Source: Cristatella mucedo
Taxonomy: Eukaryota; Bryozoa; Phylactolaemata; Cristatellidae
Length of the DNA stretch: 60,000 nucleotides
Reading direction: 5' to 3'
Assembly: GCA_009760855.2 (NCBI GenBank)
Contig: WPIO01000049.1
Coordinates: 436,001 to 496,000 of the forward strand
Below are positions 28,001-34,839 of the stretch, in pieces. Within the stretch, counting starts at the first letter, position 1. Every line of letters starts with the position of its first letter. The position numbers were made by a program, and so were the translations under genes. The notes below the pieces were generated by a model. That model was not told where the DNA came from. It worked only from the letters and a program-made list of their open reading frames with translations, and made no database searches.

Positions 28001-31000
28001 AACCATCACCAAGTGCTCAGAATTTAGGTATCGTTTTCGACAGCTGTTTAAATTTTAAAAGATTCATTCAGAAGACTTCTTCTACAGCTAGCCATCACGT
28101 CCGATCCCTATCTAAGATTAGGAGCTGTCTTCCACAGTGGCTTGCAAAAAATTCAACTAGCTCCTTAGTTCTGCCACGGCTTGATTATTGTAATTCCCTT
28201 TTGGCTGGGCTACCAAAGAAAGCAACTAGGCCACCGCAGCTGGCTATGAATATGGCTGTAAGGCTAGTCTCAAGTTCCAGAAGTTTGACCACGTGTCTCC
28301 TTTGCTAAAAGAGCTAGGATGGCTACCGGTAGATCAACGGATACAGAGCAAAGTTTTTAGGCTGACCCACAAGGCCCACCACAGCTCGGCTCCTTCCTAC
28401 TTAGCTGAACTGCTGCACCAGTTTCAGCCTCTTCTTCCCCTCAGATCCTGTATGGATAATAAATAAATGATTTCTCGGGGAGCGGTAGATGGATGGACAC
28501 GAGTGAGTACGAGTGGGAGCATGTAGCAAGTTTTAGGCTAAGCTGTTGCTCACGTTGATCGAGCAGTGTCGGTAGCCACCAGTCGTTGATGCTCCCGGCA
28601 TGCATCGTCAGCAAATGAATACTTTGCCTCCAACTGGTTTTAGGGTGGGTAGCACGAGCTATCAGTGTGGTCATTTTCGTTGTGCTTTCTTTTTGGTAGC
28701 TTGCACTCGCCGGGAGCTTCGTCTTCGGCAGCCGTGAGCCGCGCAGCTTCTGCAGCTGGCGGCAATGGTGACCGACTTCCGAGACCGACGGCCGCCATGT
28801 TAGCTTCGCGCGGCGGAGCTGCCGCCTCAGCATCGACACCTTCCGCGGGATCACCGGTAATGCTGGCGGCGCTGGATTCGGCGGCTGCACCTCGCGCGCG
28901 CGTTCTCGCTGGCAGCCCGGTCGGCTCATCTCGCAGTGCGGCCGGGGCGACTTGCTCGAATTCTCCTTCTAAGGAGAGGTAAAAAGAGGTGATGGTGGCA
29001 ATGGTTTCGAGCGGAATGTTCCGTGCTAGCCGGCGGTCGGTCGAGGTGGACACACTGCCGCTTCAATGTGAAGTGAACGCATTGTTGGGTTCTTTCCCAG
29101 GGTTCGTCGTCGGCGTCGTCATCACCTCTGTCCTTGTCGCCGTCGCCGGTGCCCATACCCGACGGCAGCAGTCGGAATGGAAGTTGGTCGTTAAGCAGCC
29201 AGGGACCGCAGTCCCCGCCAGCTTTGCCGCCGCGGTTGCAAGGTGATGCTGCTTGCTCGCCTGCTGCGCCTCCCGTCAGCACGAACCAGTGGCGGTCGAA
29301 CTAGTGGGCACCTCGGGGCTCTGCCCTGCCAGCGCCGCGACACGTTCCACTAATGTTGTGTTGACTAATTTGCAAGGTCGTAAAATGTCGCACCGTTAAA
29401 CACAAAACCAAGCGTTCGGCTGAGCCTTCGGCTGGATTTCTGAATACTATGTTGCATCTCATGCAAATATTTCAGGACTAGAATTAAAGAACGTATAGTG
29501 TAGCGTGGCCATCAGATATTGTTGAATCCCCTGATCCCCACAATCAGAGGCTTCGAGCTATGCATTGCTGAAGTACTGTTTACCTGCATAGAACGTATAG
29601 TGTAGCGTGGCCATCAGATATTGTTGAATCCCCTGATCCCCACAACCAGAGGCTTCGAGCTATGCATTGCTGAAGTACTGTTTACCTGCATTTGTGGACG
29701 TCGGCTTTGCAGTGGAATTCAATTGAGTGGCCCATCAGAATAGTCGGTTTGCTAGTGCTATTCGATCGATGGCAGCAGGCTGTTATGAAAGGGTACCCCC
29801 CTCCCAAAAAAAGGAGCCAGGGTGCATTGCAGCCCGTGGCTATGGGCTGCCAAAAGACGGTTTCGTTCGAGTTGTGTGCTGCCGTGTAGCACGTGCTACT
29901 CTAGTGTGTGCTACAGTAACGTGTCTCTTCTCTCCCTCTTAGCTATGTCAGTTATCTCTGGTTAGGCTCTTCTTTGAATGTTGACATTAGATTAAAGCCG
30001 TGCTCAGTCTGGGTGCATGTCTAACGGCGGGCTGGAGGATCGCTTTGCTACTTTCGCTTGCAGCGCTTGACTGATTCGCTGCTGACAAGTGACGTCAAGT
30101 TGCCCATCTCGAGTTAGACTAAAGCATAGCTTCTATGGCCCAATCTTTGAAGTGCCCCGTGGGCTGAAGCGCCGATGCTCATCCGATCGGCGAGGCACGA
30201 CGATTCGTGCTTCGAGCTATTCTTGTCTGCTCGACCCCTCTCGGTGCACCCGCAACATTAAAAAGGAGGCCACGACACCTGACTTTTTAGCTAGGTAGTG
30301 CATATACAAAGTTTGGTTTAAGGTTTTTCCCGTTTTCCTTCGAAAAATGTGGTCGGAAGGCTGTTGACAGATGTTTGACCAGAAGCCTTTGAAAACCTCG
30401 TTCGGTTATAGTAGCTGCTGCTGTTGGTTGACTTACATGCTGACCATTTGCTGAAAATACTGTAAAGAGGACTCCAATCGACCGGCATTTACTCACTCGC
30501 TGTCGGTGTGAGATTCCCTACCATTCTAGCAACACCACTCTACAGCAACAGAGTGTCTTCAAATTAAAATAATATGCGCAAAGCAAAATGTGCCCTTAAA
30601 TGCAAGGCCTATTTTGGCTCGAACGATCCACTTTTGAACTTTTTAATCGCTTACCGTTTCGCACTTTTTTGAGTTTATCCGGGACCATTGCTTCAGCGCT
30701 GTGGATGCTGCTATTTCTTTTGGAGACTGAGTTTTCTCTCCATTAGGTTCAGCTGTCGATGCCATGGACGGCAGATTAGCTTACAGCTTTGCTCGCCACG
30801 ACGACGATCAGCTGCCGTCCTCCGTTGGTGTTTCGATGCCGGTCTCTCCTGTGGCTCTGTCCGCAGAAGACGCACAGCTGCTGCTCAGCCTGAGAAGGGT
30901 ATTGCCGGTGCCACGCGTGGCAGGGCGGGTTGTGTACACCAGCGGTGTCTGTTCATATTGTCCGCTGCATGCTAAGCGGTATGTTCTGTGTGTTGCTGTT

Positions 31001-34000
31001 CTGCCGTGACACAACCTGAACCACAGGCTCGGCGCCTGGCTTTTATTTCATCTCTTGCCCTGCAAACGCCGCTGTCAAGGTGAGCAATAGTCGTGTACAT
31101 TACTGCAAATAAGCCATCCCGGGTCTCGAGAAAAAAAGAGTAAAAAATTAGGTCTCTACTCGTGTTATTCCCCCTAGATGACTTAAATCTTGCCGCCTAG
31201 ATTTGGCCCAGGGGAAAGGTACTAGCCTGTAACGACCAAGGTCGTGGGCTCGAGCCCTGTGGCATATTTAAAGCGCCTGGTTAGAGATTCAGTTCTCTCA
31301 GGGCGTTATACAAGGAATTGCATAATCGCTATCCAGGCTCTTTACATATGCCACAGGCTAAGCTGCCTCCCTCTCCCAGGCGACAGGTGGCTCCGTGGCA
31401 TGGTGGCACAGGTGCCATCAGTGTGGTTGGGCCACGAAGCGCTTGCACGCCTGAGGCACTCTCAAAGAGAACGAATCCTCCCCGCAGCTTTGCAGCTGCC
31501 TTCTTCCCGTGCACTTCTTCTTGCACGGGAAGAAGGCAAATCGCTGCATTTGCTTCTAGCTATGCCTGGATGCATTGTTTTCCATGTTTCGTGTGCCCTA
31601 GAGCCACTGTCACCGACTCTCGTGAGCGAGGAAGTCAAGCTGTCCGAGGTGAGGATTCTGCGGTGGACTGTAGGGCACGTACTTGACCGTGTGGAAGTCA
31701 CCCTGTCAGTTTCACCTAGTTTCTGTAATGCTTGTAGCCAGACCTCCTGGTGACCAGAAGGGATAGGAAGGGAGACCACAAGACATATGCCCACAGAGGA
31801 GACAATGGCAAGTTAGACGAGATGCACTCTTCGGTCAAGATGTGTGTGTGTGTGTGCGCACACATGTGCGAGTTTGTGCGTGTGAGTAAGCATGTGTGTA
31901 GTATGTGCGAGAGTGTACGTGTGTGTGTGTGTGTGCATGTATTTGTGTGTGTGCATGTGTTTGTGCATGAGTGTGTATGTGCTCCTGCCTTTATATTTAG
32001 AACAACCAATTAGAGTGCTACACACTTCCTGGTGAATAAGGCTGTGCTTCTGGTTGTGCTTGCCACCGAAGGCCTGCTATACTGAGTTGTTCCAATTCGA
32101 ACTCCGAGTTGTGTCGGCCCCAGCCCAGCCTAGCCTTGCTCTGAGCAAGTGTGCGAATTCTGCAGTGTATAGACTCGTTGCGCTACGGGCAGCTGCCATG
32201 ACGCGCCCCCATATGGAAGATGCCGAGCTCGGGCTCGCCTAGGTCTGCGCTACTTGGTCACATTGTGGGCACCCACTCGCGCAGCAGCGGCGCTCCCATC
32301 CCGAGATCAAACGCTTTCTCTATCATTTTCGTTGTGCGCGTAGGGTACCGTGCGAGCAAGTTCAGCCACTCGTTGCGTTATCACTCTGGTGCTTCTCTGG
32401 TTGCTTCTCTGAGCGTCGCAGCTTGCTGCCAGTTGCTTCTGGTGTCCGCTCACTGACTGGGCTGACTGGTTCCTCGACGCCGATGTCGGACGCCGTGTCT
32501 CATTGTCCGCTCGATTGGCGACGCCAGCCCTAACTAAACCCGTGCCTGGTTGCTTGCACTAGCTTGTTCTGTGTTGCATCCAGACAGCTGTCCTATCGTT
32601 TCAGAACATCGAATCACGCTTGAAGATGCCATTAGCCGAGGACATAGCGACAGCACTGCGCGACGGGGTCATTCTTTGTCACCTGGCCAATAACATAAAG
32701 CCACGCTCTGTGTCCCAGATACATGTGCCGTCGCCTGCCGTGGTAAGCTTGGTCTGTGCTGGCTGCGCCGTGGGTTCTGTTTGGTGTGTGCGATGTTTTT
32801 GCTCTCGTCACGCCTGAGCTGTGCACATCCAGGGGACATGCTGGCAGGGGGTGGCTCTAGGGCCTGCACCACCTCTGGTCGCCTGTGCTGCTGTGCCAGC
32901 AGCAGCAGCAACAGTGAGCTGGACGCAGACATTTGCAAGTACTTAGCAATAGCAGTGGCATCAGCAATGGCCACCGCTGATTATCAGCGGTATTAGCATG
33001 TCACTGCATTGGCTTTATTATAAAACGCTTGACCAGCAGCCGGCTGCACGTTATGGCAACAGCAGACACTGTTCTCTCGTGTTGGTAGCAGCAGCATCAT
33101 TGGCAGCAATATGCTGCAGCTGTGACATTAGAATTGCCTTTGGTGTAGCTCAGTGTGTTGCATTAGCAGTGAATCCGTCTGCGTTGCTGGCGTAGCAGCT
33201 GCTGCTACAGTGGCGTGGCAGTTGTGTGGGCACATCTTTGGCATGGTGGTAAGAGGGCAGATTCGTGCTTACGCCTGCAAGCTCTCTGCAGCAGGTGCGC
33301 CTGTACGCCGGGATATGGGTCGAACACACGTGTCGTGTCTGGCATCTAATGCACTCGTGTCCCGGGATCTAGCGCACACGTGTCCTGGGATCGGACACGC
33401 ATGTACGGGATAGGGTGGAATGCCAACAGTCCCCACAGCCCCCAGCCTTGCAGCTCAGTGCGGAGGAGCTACCAAGCCCAGTCAGGTGGCGAGCACGAGT
33501 TTTTGCTTGTGTCGGTAGCCACCGACAGTTGCTCCTTCAGCAGAGCAGGCATACAGCTGGATAAAGACCAGCGTGGCTGCCACTGCAGCAAATGTAAAGC
33601 GCCTAGAAAGAGATTAAGTTCTCTGAGGGCGCTTTATCAAGTGCATTATTATTATTATTATTATTATTATAGCATAGTTAGGACTTGCAGTTGAGGCAGC
33701 CTCCCTCCCCTCCTCTTCCTCCCCACTCCCTAGAGTGAGTTTTAGTGGTGAGAGCTGCAGGGATGCACCAAGATCCTTAACTAGCCACGATGTTAGGTAT
33801 CATCCACCCAATGTGCGGTGCAGAGGGACTACACAAACGTGACGGCTGGCAGGGCACGACACGTTCTGAGTAAATTGACCAAACACCATGCTCTCGCCGA
33901 TTGTAGCACCAGTGCGGTAGGCGGTGCACGGCCCTTGTCGCTTGCTGCTGATTCGCCGCCCGCCACAGCTGATCTAGCGAAATTTGCCAGTGATGTGGCT

Positions 34001-34839
34001 GCGCTGTGTGCACTGCCTGCAAGGTGGACCAGCCTTGGTCGGCTGCTTGTTGGAATCGTGCCGCGGAACTGAAGCGGAACTGACACGCGTCCCCTGTCGG
34101 CGTAGGCTGCGTTGGCGCCGCGCAAGGACCTCGCCACCCCGACCAGAGCAGCTTGCCATGCAGAGTACATGCCTTCTTTGTAGCCCAAGCTTACGGTGGC
34201 CAAGTGTCGGAAAAATGTGGACAGCTTCATAGATGCCTGCCATCGACTCGGCGTGCCTTCGGTGGGTGGTCTGTTTCGTTGTGCTGGGGCCAGGGCAGTG
34301 CCCACCGCAGCACACTTCTCACATCCTGGCCATGCTGATTCGGTCGCCCATTTGTTCCGAAACGTGCAATTGCCTCTTGTGTGAGTTCGTATGTGGGCGG
34401 TGCTTCTCAGTGCCCAGGCGCTGTTTCTCCAGCCTCGCACACATATGCGTCCATGGAGAGTGTGCGCCAGGCGTCACGCTGCGAGCTGTTGCACTGAGCT
34501 CTCGGCAGCTTGCGTTTAACTCTTTTTTTTTTTATCGCCCAATCGGCTCTGGCAGGACGCACTTCTGGCAGCGCATGCCAGCTAGCTGGCAAGCACTGAA
34601 CGCTACGTCAGAGATTTCCTCTTCTGCTGCAGGACAAGATTTGCTCAAATGCAGACGTGCTTGAAGACAAGAGGCCGCTTCCGGTGGCGAGGACTGTGCA
34701 GGCGCTGTGCGACCTGAGCTTGGCCCGGCGCACCGTCGCTGCTCCAGCCGCCACCGCAACACCTCCATCGCAGCCGCCGGGCTCGGCCGCCATTGGCACA
34801 CCGAGCCAGCGTCGGCACCCTTTGTCGTCAGCAGTGTAG
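3863..34839 (+). CDS. LRCH: LRCH-family protein (leucine-rich repeats + calponin homology domain), 5'-incomplete
   Basis: Fourteen exons were assembled by hand: 3863-4007, 4302-4431, 7311-7416, 12860-12996, 17815-17951, 18376-18507, 18746-19151, 22835-23031, 28700-28856, 29101-29242, 30753-30898, 32605-32742, 34184-34261, 34633-34839. All introns are GT-AG, all phases agree, and the sum is 751 codons plus TAG. Visible residues 1-172 are leucine-rich repeats (DLSKNRLADLP, RNQLSILP, SWNEISQLP, LSSNKIQKIP). They are followed by the family-typical CTKGRIHIMKYL segment, a Ser/Ala-rich linker with two charged helical stretches, and from about residue 605 a calponin-homology domain (LAEDIATALRDGVILCHL, IHVPSPAVPK). 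Animal LRCH proteins are cortical/cytoskeletal adaptors; mammalian members bind DOCK-family exchange factors. The N-terminal exon is missing: visible coding begins inside the codon for D of DLSKN. Which vertebrate paralogue is closest cannot be decided here. Family identity is near certain; the linker exons are less so. Confidence 0.93.
4020..4150. repeat. (CTGT)n-(CT)n-(AT)n microsatellite in LRCH intron
   Basis: CTGT, CT and AT repeats follow one another directly after the donor at 4008. They produce spurious Leu/Ser and Tyr/Ile reading frames. Confidence 0.95.
4158..4221. repeat. 64-bp perfect palindrome with (AT)11 centre
   Basis: The left arm 4158-4178 (gccgagcagagtg...) is the exact reverse complement of 4201-4221. 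The 22-bp AT core is itself self-complementary. It sits in the 294-bp intron between two LRR exons. Confidence 0.95.
4302..4431 (+). CDS. LRCH: LRCH exon b (leucine-rich repeats)
   Basis: The acceptor is cacttgcag and the donor gtgagg. It encodes RNQLSILPAQLCQLQSL, then a second repeat NNRLVSLPEEIGQMGRL. It is separated from the previous exon by only 294 bp, and that intron holds a large AT palindrome. Confidence 0.92.
4688..5165 (-). mobile_element. LINE family A 3' fragment
   Basis: On the - strand this ends with the family A signature (ctctgagggt.. then poly(ATT), seen here as aataataat then gcatttg, accctcagagaactt). The upstream part encodes a decayed LTFRSFHFLAP piece of the reverse transcriptase C-terminus seen in other copies. 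Confidence 0.75.
5166..7310. other. LRCH intron, no recognised feature
   Basis: 5170-5300 has loose, short GTAGCAACACTGAC-like repeats that keep a Val/Ala/Thr-rich frame open. It looks like minisatellite, not a domain. Nothing else is recognised up to the next LRCH exon. Confidence 0.5.
7311..7416 (+). CDS. LRCH: LRCH exon c (leucine-rich repeats)
   Basis: The acceptor is ttattgcag and the donor gtaagc. It encodes DASWNEISQLPIQICDLGNL and then NIRKNLLVELP, ending one base into a Glu codon that the next exon completes. Confidence 0.92.
7417..8984. other. LRCH intron, simple repeats only
   Basis: This contains the CT/CTGT microsatellite at 8073-8241 and otherwise nothing I recognise. Confidence 0.5.
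8073..8241. repeat. CT/CTGT microsatellite
   Basis: Imperfect (CT)n with interspersed T runs passes into (CTGT)n and back to (CT)n. The reading frames through it are low-complexity artefacts. Confidence 0.95.
8985..9450 (+). mobile_element. LINE family B 3' fragment
   Basis: The + strand encodes LTHKACHGLASSYLAELV, HQFQPPRTL, a broken NSLPQFLRN segment and YFHATHYLDCSP, then TERSLGCEWAIQ. This is the C-terminal end of the family B reverse transcriptase ORF, with at least one in-frame stop. It ends near ttgtggagttacag. Confidence 0.85.
9451..10844. other. LRCH intron, no recognised feature
   Basis: No domain, RNA gene or mobile element was recognised here. Confidence 0.45.
10845..10965 (+). 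mobile_element. tRNA-headed SINE (family S), 3'-decayed
   Basis: It has the B-box sequence gggttcgagtcctg and the family body (cctgctgcaagcag.. taaggctctattgctgctata). The 3' tail is lost. Confidence 0.7.
11010..11205 (+). mobile_element. tRNA-headed SINE (family S)
   Basis: The head has the gacctcggcctcgaggtcgt palindrome and a decayed B box. The body is gctagcagtggcgatagccg and the 3' part is aaaggctcttatgtcgctgt then aaagaggctgttgaatcagc. It is close to the complete copy at 53.2 kb. Confidence 0.8.
11985..12415. mobile_element. Inverted-repeat element with CCCTAAA core
   Basis: Arms of about 145 bp (11985-12130 and 12270-12415) are imperfect inverted repeats. For example, gttcatagagccag on the left pairs with ctggctctatgaac on the right. 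The centre (about 12165-12260) is a degenerate CCCTAAA tract. No ORF is recognised, so this looks like a foldback or MITE-type element. Confidence 0.7.
12165..12260. repeat. Degenerate CCCTAAA telomere-like tract
   Basis: Repeated forms of aaaccctaaa, aaaaccaaaaccctaaacc and caaaacctcaaa lie in the centre of the inverted-repeat element. Confidence 0.75.
12860..12996 (+). CDS. LRCH: LRCH exon d (last leucine-rich repeats)
   Basis: The acceptor is ttgttgcag and the donor gtaagt. It encodes LDLSSNKIQKIP and LQLDNNPLICPPAH. The NNPL..PPA signature closes the repeat array in LRCH proteins. It ends in phase 0. Confidence 0.93.
12997..13964. other. LRCH intron, no recognised feature
   Basis: No domain or repeat family was recognised between the last LRR exon and the LINE fragment. 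Confidence 0.45.
13965..14345 (-). mobile_element. LINE family B 3' fragment
   Basis: The - strand encodes a decayed C-terminus with YFHATHYLNCSPDSA and YRMCTESSLGCECAIQNS. The 3' end is at the tgtaactctacaaag motif. Confidence 0.8.
14565..14614. repeat. (GT)n microsatellite
   Basis: A GT dinucleotide run flanked by gcgcgtgtg variants. Confidence 0.95.
15114..15790 (+). pseudogene. Decayed Tc1-type transposase
   Basis: The first part is open: GRSKVTNDRGGRAIQMQTLM and LSESTVLQRLHQQSVLYR give the Tc1 helix-turn-helix region. Stops and shifts follow. At about 15720-15790 the + strand still reads LTWPSSSPDLNP and then NLWDPLEQS, the end of the Tc1 DDE domain. The catalytic core is broken and no inverted terminal repeats were placed. 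Confidence 0.85.
16265..16835 (-). mobile_element. LINE family A 3' fragment
   Basis: The - strand reads LDFCKSLFSGLSDRAIQKLG, then LLTKLHGLPVKQRINFKVF and YAPGYLFKLFPDQARH. This is the thumb and C-terminus of a CR1/L2-type reverse transcriptase, followed by its 3' region (ggcactttgcatac in reverse). Confidence 0.88.
17085..17440 (-). mobile_element. LINE family B 3' fragment
   Basis: On the - strand this shows the family B 3' end: the tgtaattccacaaag motif, the ctaccgaaagcataccaaaa region and the gctatttccatgctcgtcac stretch. It matches the copies at 14.0 kb and 54.7 kb. The coding frame is destroyed. Confidence 0.75.
17815..17951 (+). CDS. LRCH: LRCH exon e (post-LRR segment)
   Basis: The acceptor is gccgtcag and the donor gtaagg. 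It begins VCTKGRIHIMKYLHIEA, the conserved LRCH segment right after the repeats, then a basic, Ser-rich stretch. Without splicing the frame meets TAA at once, so the donor at 17952 is needed. Confidence 0.92.
18376..18507 (+). CDS. LRCH: LRCH exon f (Ser/Gly-rich linker)
   Basis: The acceptor is tcctttgcag. The exon completes a split Asp codon, then reads SDVDVSLGKRGSSASS and a Ser/Gly/Ala-rich stretch. The donor is gtggct, a weak site. It was chosen because its phase joins both neighbours without a stop. Antisense of this region is open by composition only. Confidence 0.75.
18746..19151 (+). CDS. LRCH: LRCH exon g (charged helix and Ser/Ala linker)
   Basis: The acceptor is ctccgattccttcgcag, with a strong pyrimidine run, and the donor gttagg. 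The exon encodes a likely coiled segment (ALKAAESMREQRQERRLEL) followed by a low-complexity Ser/Ala/Gly linker ending QQDDMFSKV. GC content is high, so long reading frames occur in several frames here. This one is chosen by phase and by the charged helix. Confidence 0.8.
19799..20206. repeat. Symmetrically layered (CT)/(GA)-(GGGA)-(GGAC)-(GGGA)-(GA) microsatellite
   Basis: About 400 bp in an LRCH intron. CT then GA repeats lead into (GGGA)n, a long (GGAC)n core of roughly 180 bp with rare slips, then (GGGA)n and (GA)n again. All six frames stay open through it, which gives false TDGR/VRPS repeat proteins. Confidence 0.97.
21773..21832. repeat. (AC)n microsatellite
   Basis: A continuous AC run lies directly beside the left arm of the AT palindrome. 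Confidence 0.95.
21834..21973. repeat. Palindrome with long (AT)n core
   Basis: taatagagcg.gaacctcatc on the left pairs with its reverse complement at 21950-21973 with one mismatch in about 26 bp. The core is roughly 80 bp of AT repeats. It has the same architecture as the palindrome at 4158-4221. Confidence 0.9.
22258..22375. repeat. Degenerate CCCTAAA telomere-like tract
   Basis: Variants of ccctaaa and cgctaaaccctaaa are repeated about a dozen times. The tract lies inside the 21667-22418 element. Confidence 0.8.
22835..23031 (+). CDS. LRCH: LRCH exon h (charged helix)
   Basis: The acceptor is gggttgcag and the donor gtgagt. It reads EVQRKKADYEQKKKRAEQIK, a strongly charged helical segment like the central region of LRCH proteins, then a Pro/Ala/Ser tail. 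It ends in phase 2. Confidence 0.85.
23620..25435 (-). mobile_element. LINE family A, decayed reverse transcriptase plus 3' region
   Basis: Read on the - strand: KAILRRLIRKSTLDQKS (RT start), TIDHQALLE (palm motif A region), then PQRSVLGPLLLALLLAYV (the G-x-PQGSxLGP motif), and a frame-broken C-terminus down to the (AAT)n tail near 23640. A family A tail is nested at 25018-25105. Many stops and shifts make it non-functional. Confidence 0.85.
25018..25105 (-). mobile_element. Family A tail (SINE-like) nested in LINE
   Basis: On the - strand it reads gcagcaaatgcaaagtgc, then gagattgagttctctgaggg and a run of ATT. It interrupts the reverse transcriptase between the LDQKS and DHQALLE segments. 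Confidence 0.75.
26177..26706. mobile_element. About 530-bp inverted-repeat insertion inside hAT pseudogene
   Basis: It separates transposase codons that should be adjacent (LNELNLK and MQVCNLLSRK on the - strand). Its ends are related inverted repeats (ggatggaaaaactcgatttt versus the reverse complement of aaaaccgagccttgccaccc). TCAGG flanks both sides and may be the target duplication. Inside, a 24-bp unit at 26408-26455 is duplicated, and a poly-C run follows. Confidence 0.65.
26408..26455. repeat. 24-bp tandem duplication
   Basis: Two identical copies of a unit beginning gaatggcggctacttccgac. Confidence 0.95.
27190..27500 (-). pseudogene. Tc1-type transposase C-terminal fragment
   Basis: The - strand reads IWQHDNDLVPTP, then VLMQWPSQSPGLSHIEQLWS, the Tc1 DDE region (HDND..., WPSxSPxLxxIExLW). 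The last acidic residue is retained in IEQLW. It is followed by a decayed C-terminus. Confidence 0.88.
27565..27645 (+). pseudogene. Second Tc1 fragment, opposite strand
   Basis: The + strand reads CLVLLQWPSHLPNLNHVERL followed by WSN, homologous to the - strand fragment 70-330 bp upstream. It is either an inverted pair or two independent insertions. Confidence 0.8.
27647..27728. repeat. 14-bp minisatellite
   Basis: ggataataataaat is repeated five times and followed by a partial copy. Confidence 0.95.
27836..28455 (+). mobile_element. LINE family B reverse-transcriptase fragment
   Basis: The + strand reads NFLKLNDDKTELLLVGHP, LGIVFDSCLNFKRF, PRLDYCNSLLAGLPKKATRP, then, after a frameshift, LLKELGWLPVDQRIQSKVF and HQFQPLL. 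This is the RT thumb and downstream of a CR1/L2-type LINE. The copy stops at 28455, so its 3' end is missing. Confidence 0.92.
28700..28856 (+). CDS. LRCH: LRCH exon i (Ser/Ala linker)
   Basis: The acceptor ctttctttttggtag is strong. The exon is low-complexity Ser/Ala/Gly. The donor gtaatg at 28857 keeps frame with the next exon. A second donor, gtaaaa at 28979, would shift the next exon out of frame. Placement rests on splice sites and phase, not on family similarity. Confidence 0.65.
29101..29242 (+). CDS. LRCH: LRCH exon j (Ser/Pro linker)
   Basis: The acceptor is tctttcccag and the donor gtgatg. The chosen frame is Ser/Pro-rich (SLSPSPVPIPDG, SSQGPQSPPALPP) and ends in phase 1, exactly what the next exon needs. 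The alternative frames either contain a stop or read as a Val-rich non-family stretch. Confidence 0.7.
29488..29691. repeat. 102-bp tandem duplication
   Basis: 29488-29589 and 29590-29691 are identical except for one base (cacaatcag versus cacaaccag). The duplication is therefore recent. It lies in the LRCH intron after exon j. Confidence 0.97.
30753..30898 (+). CDS. LRCH: LRCH exon k (linker into CH domain)
   Basis: The acceptor is ttcag at 30752, with an alternative tag at 30746 that would add two residues. The donor is gtattg. It ends SAEDAQLLLSLRR, which joins NIESRLKMPL in the next exon and matches the helix leading into the CH domain of LRCH proteins. Confidence 0.82.
31205..31345 (+). 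mobile_element. Chimeric SINE: tRNA-type head with LINE A tail
   Basis: A head like the other SINEs (aacgaccaaggtcgtgggct then cgagccctg) runs directly into the LINE A 3' signature (aaagcgcctggttagagatt, cagttctctcagggcgttat). This links the tRNA-headed SINEs to the family A retrotransposition machinery. Confidence 0.78.
31498..31537. repeat. 16-bp perfect hairpin
   Basis: gccttcttcccgtgca at 31498-31513 is the exact reverse complement of 31522-31537, with an 8-base loop. Confidence 0.95.
31838..31985. repeat. Imperfect (GT)n microsatellite
   Basis: GTGT and GTGC runs interrupted by short unique stretches. Confidence 0.95.
32605..32742 (+). CDS. LRCH: LRCH exon l (CH domain, first part)
   Basis: The acceptor is atcgtttcag and the donor gtaagc. 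It encodes NIESRLKMPLAEDIATALRD, then GVILCHLANNIKPRSV and IHVPSPAV, unmistakably the LRCH-type calponin homology domain. Confidence 0.95.
33585..33670 (+). mobile_element. LINE A-type tail / SINE
   Basis: gcagcaaatgtaaagcgcct, agattaagttctctgagggc, gctttatcaagtgc and (ATT)n form one of the clearest copies of the family A 3' stem. It lies in the intron within the CH domain. Confidence 0.85.
34184..34261 (+). CDS. LRCH: LRCH exon m (CH domain, middle)
   Basis: The acceptor is ttctttgtag and the donor gtgggt. Its 26 codons read PKLTVAKCRKNVDSFIDACH followed by RLGVPS, directly continuing VPSPAV of the previous exon. Confidence 0.94.
34633..34839 (+). CDS. LRCH: LRCH terminal exon (CH domain end, stop)
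   Basis: The acceptor is cttctgctgcag. It reads DKICSNADVLEDK, then VARTVQALCDL, the end of the CH domain. A Pro/Ala/Ser tail follows to a TAG stop at 34837-34839. No AATAAA is evident in the next few hundred bases, so the 3' end is not placed. Confidence 0.92.
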   Translation, partial: DKICSNADVLEDKRPLPVARTVQALCDLSLARRTVAAPAATATPPSQPPGSAAIGTPSQRRHPLSSAV

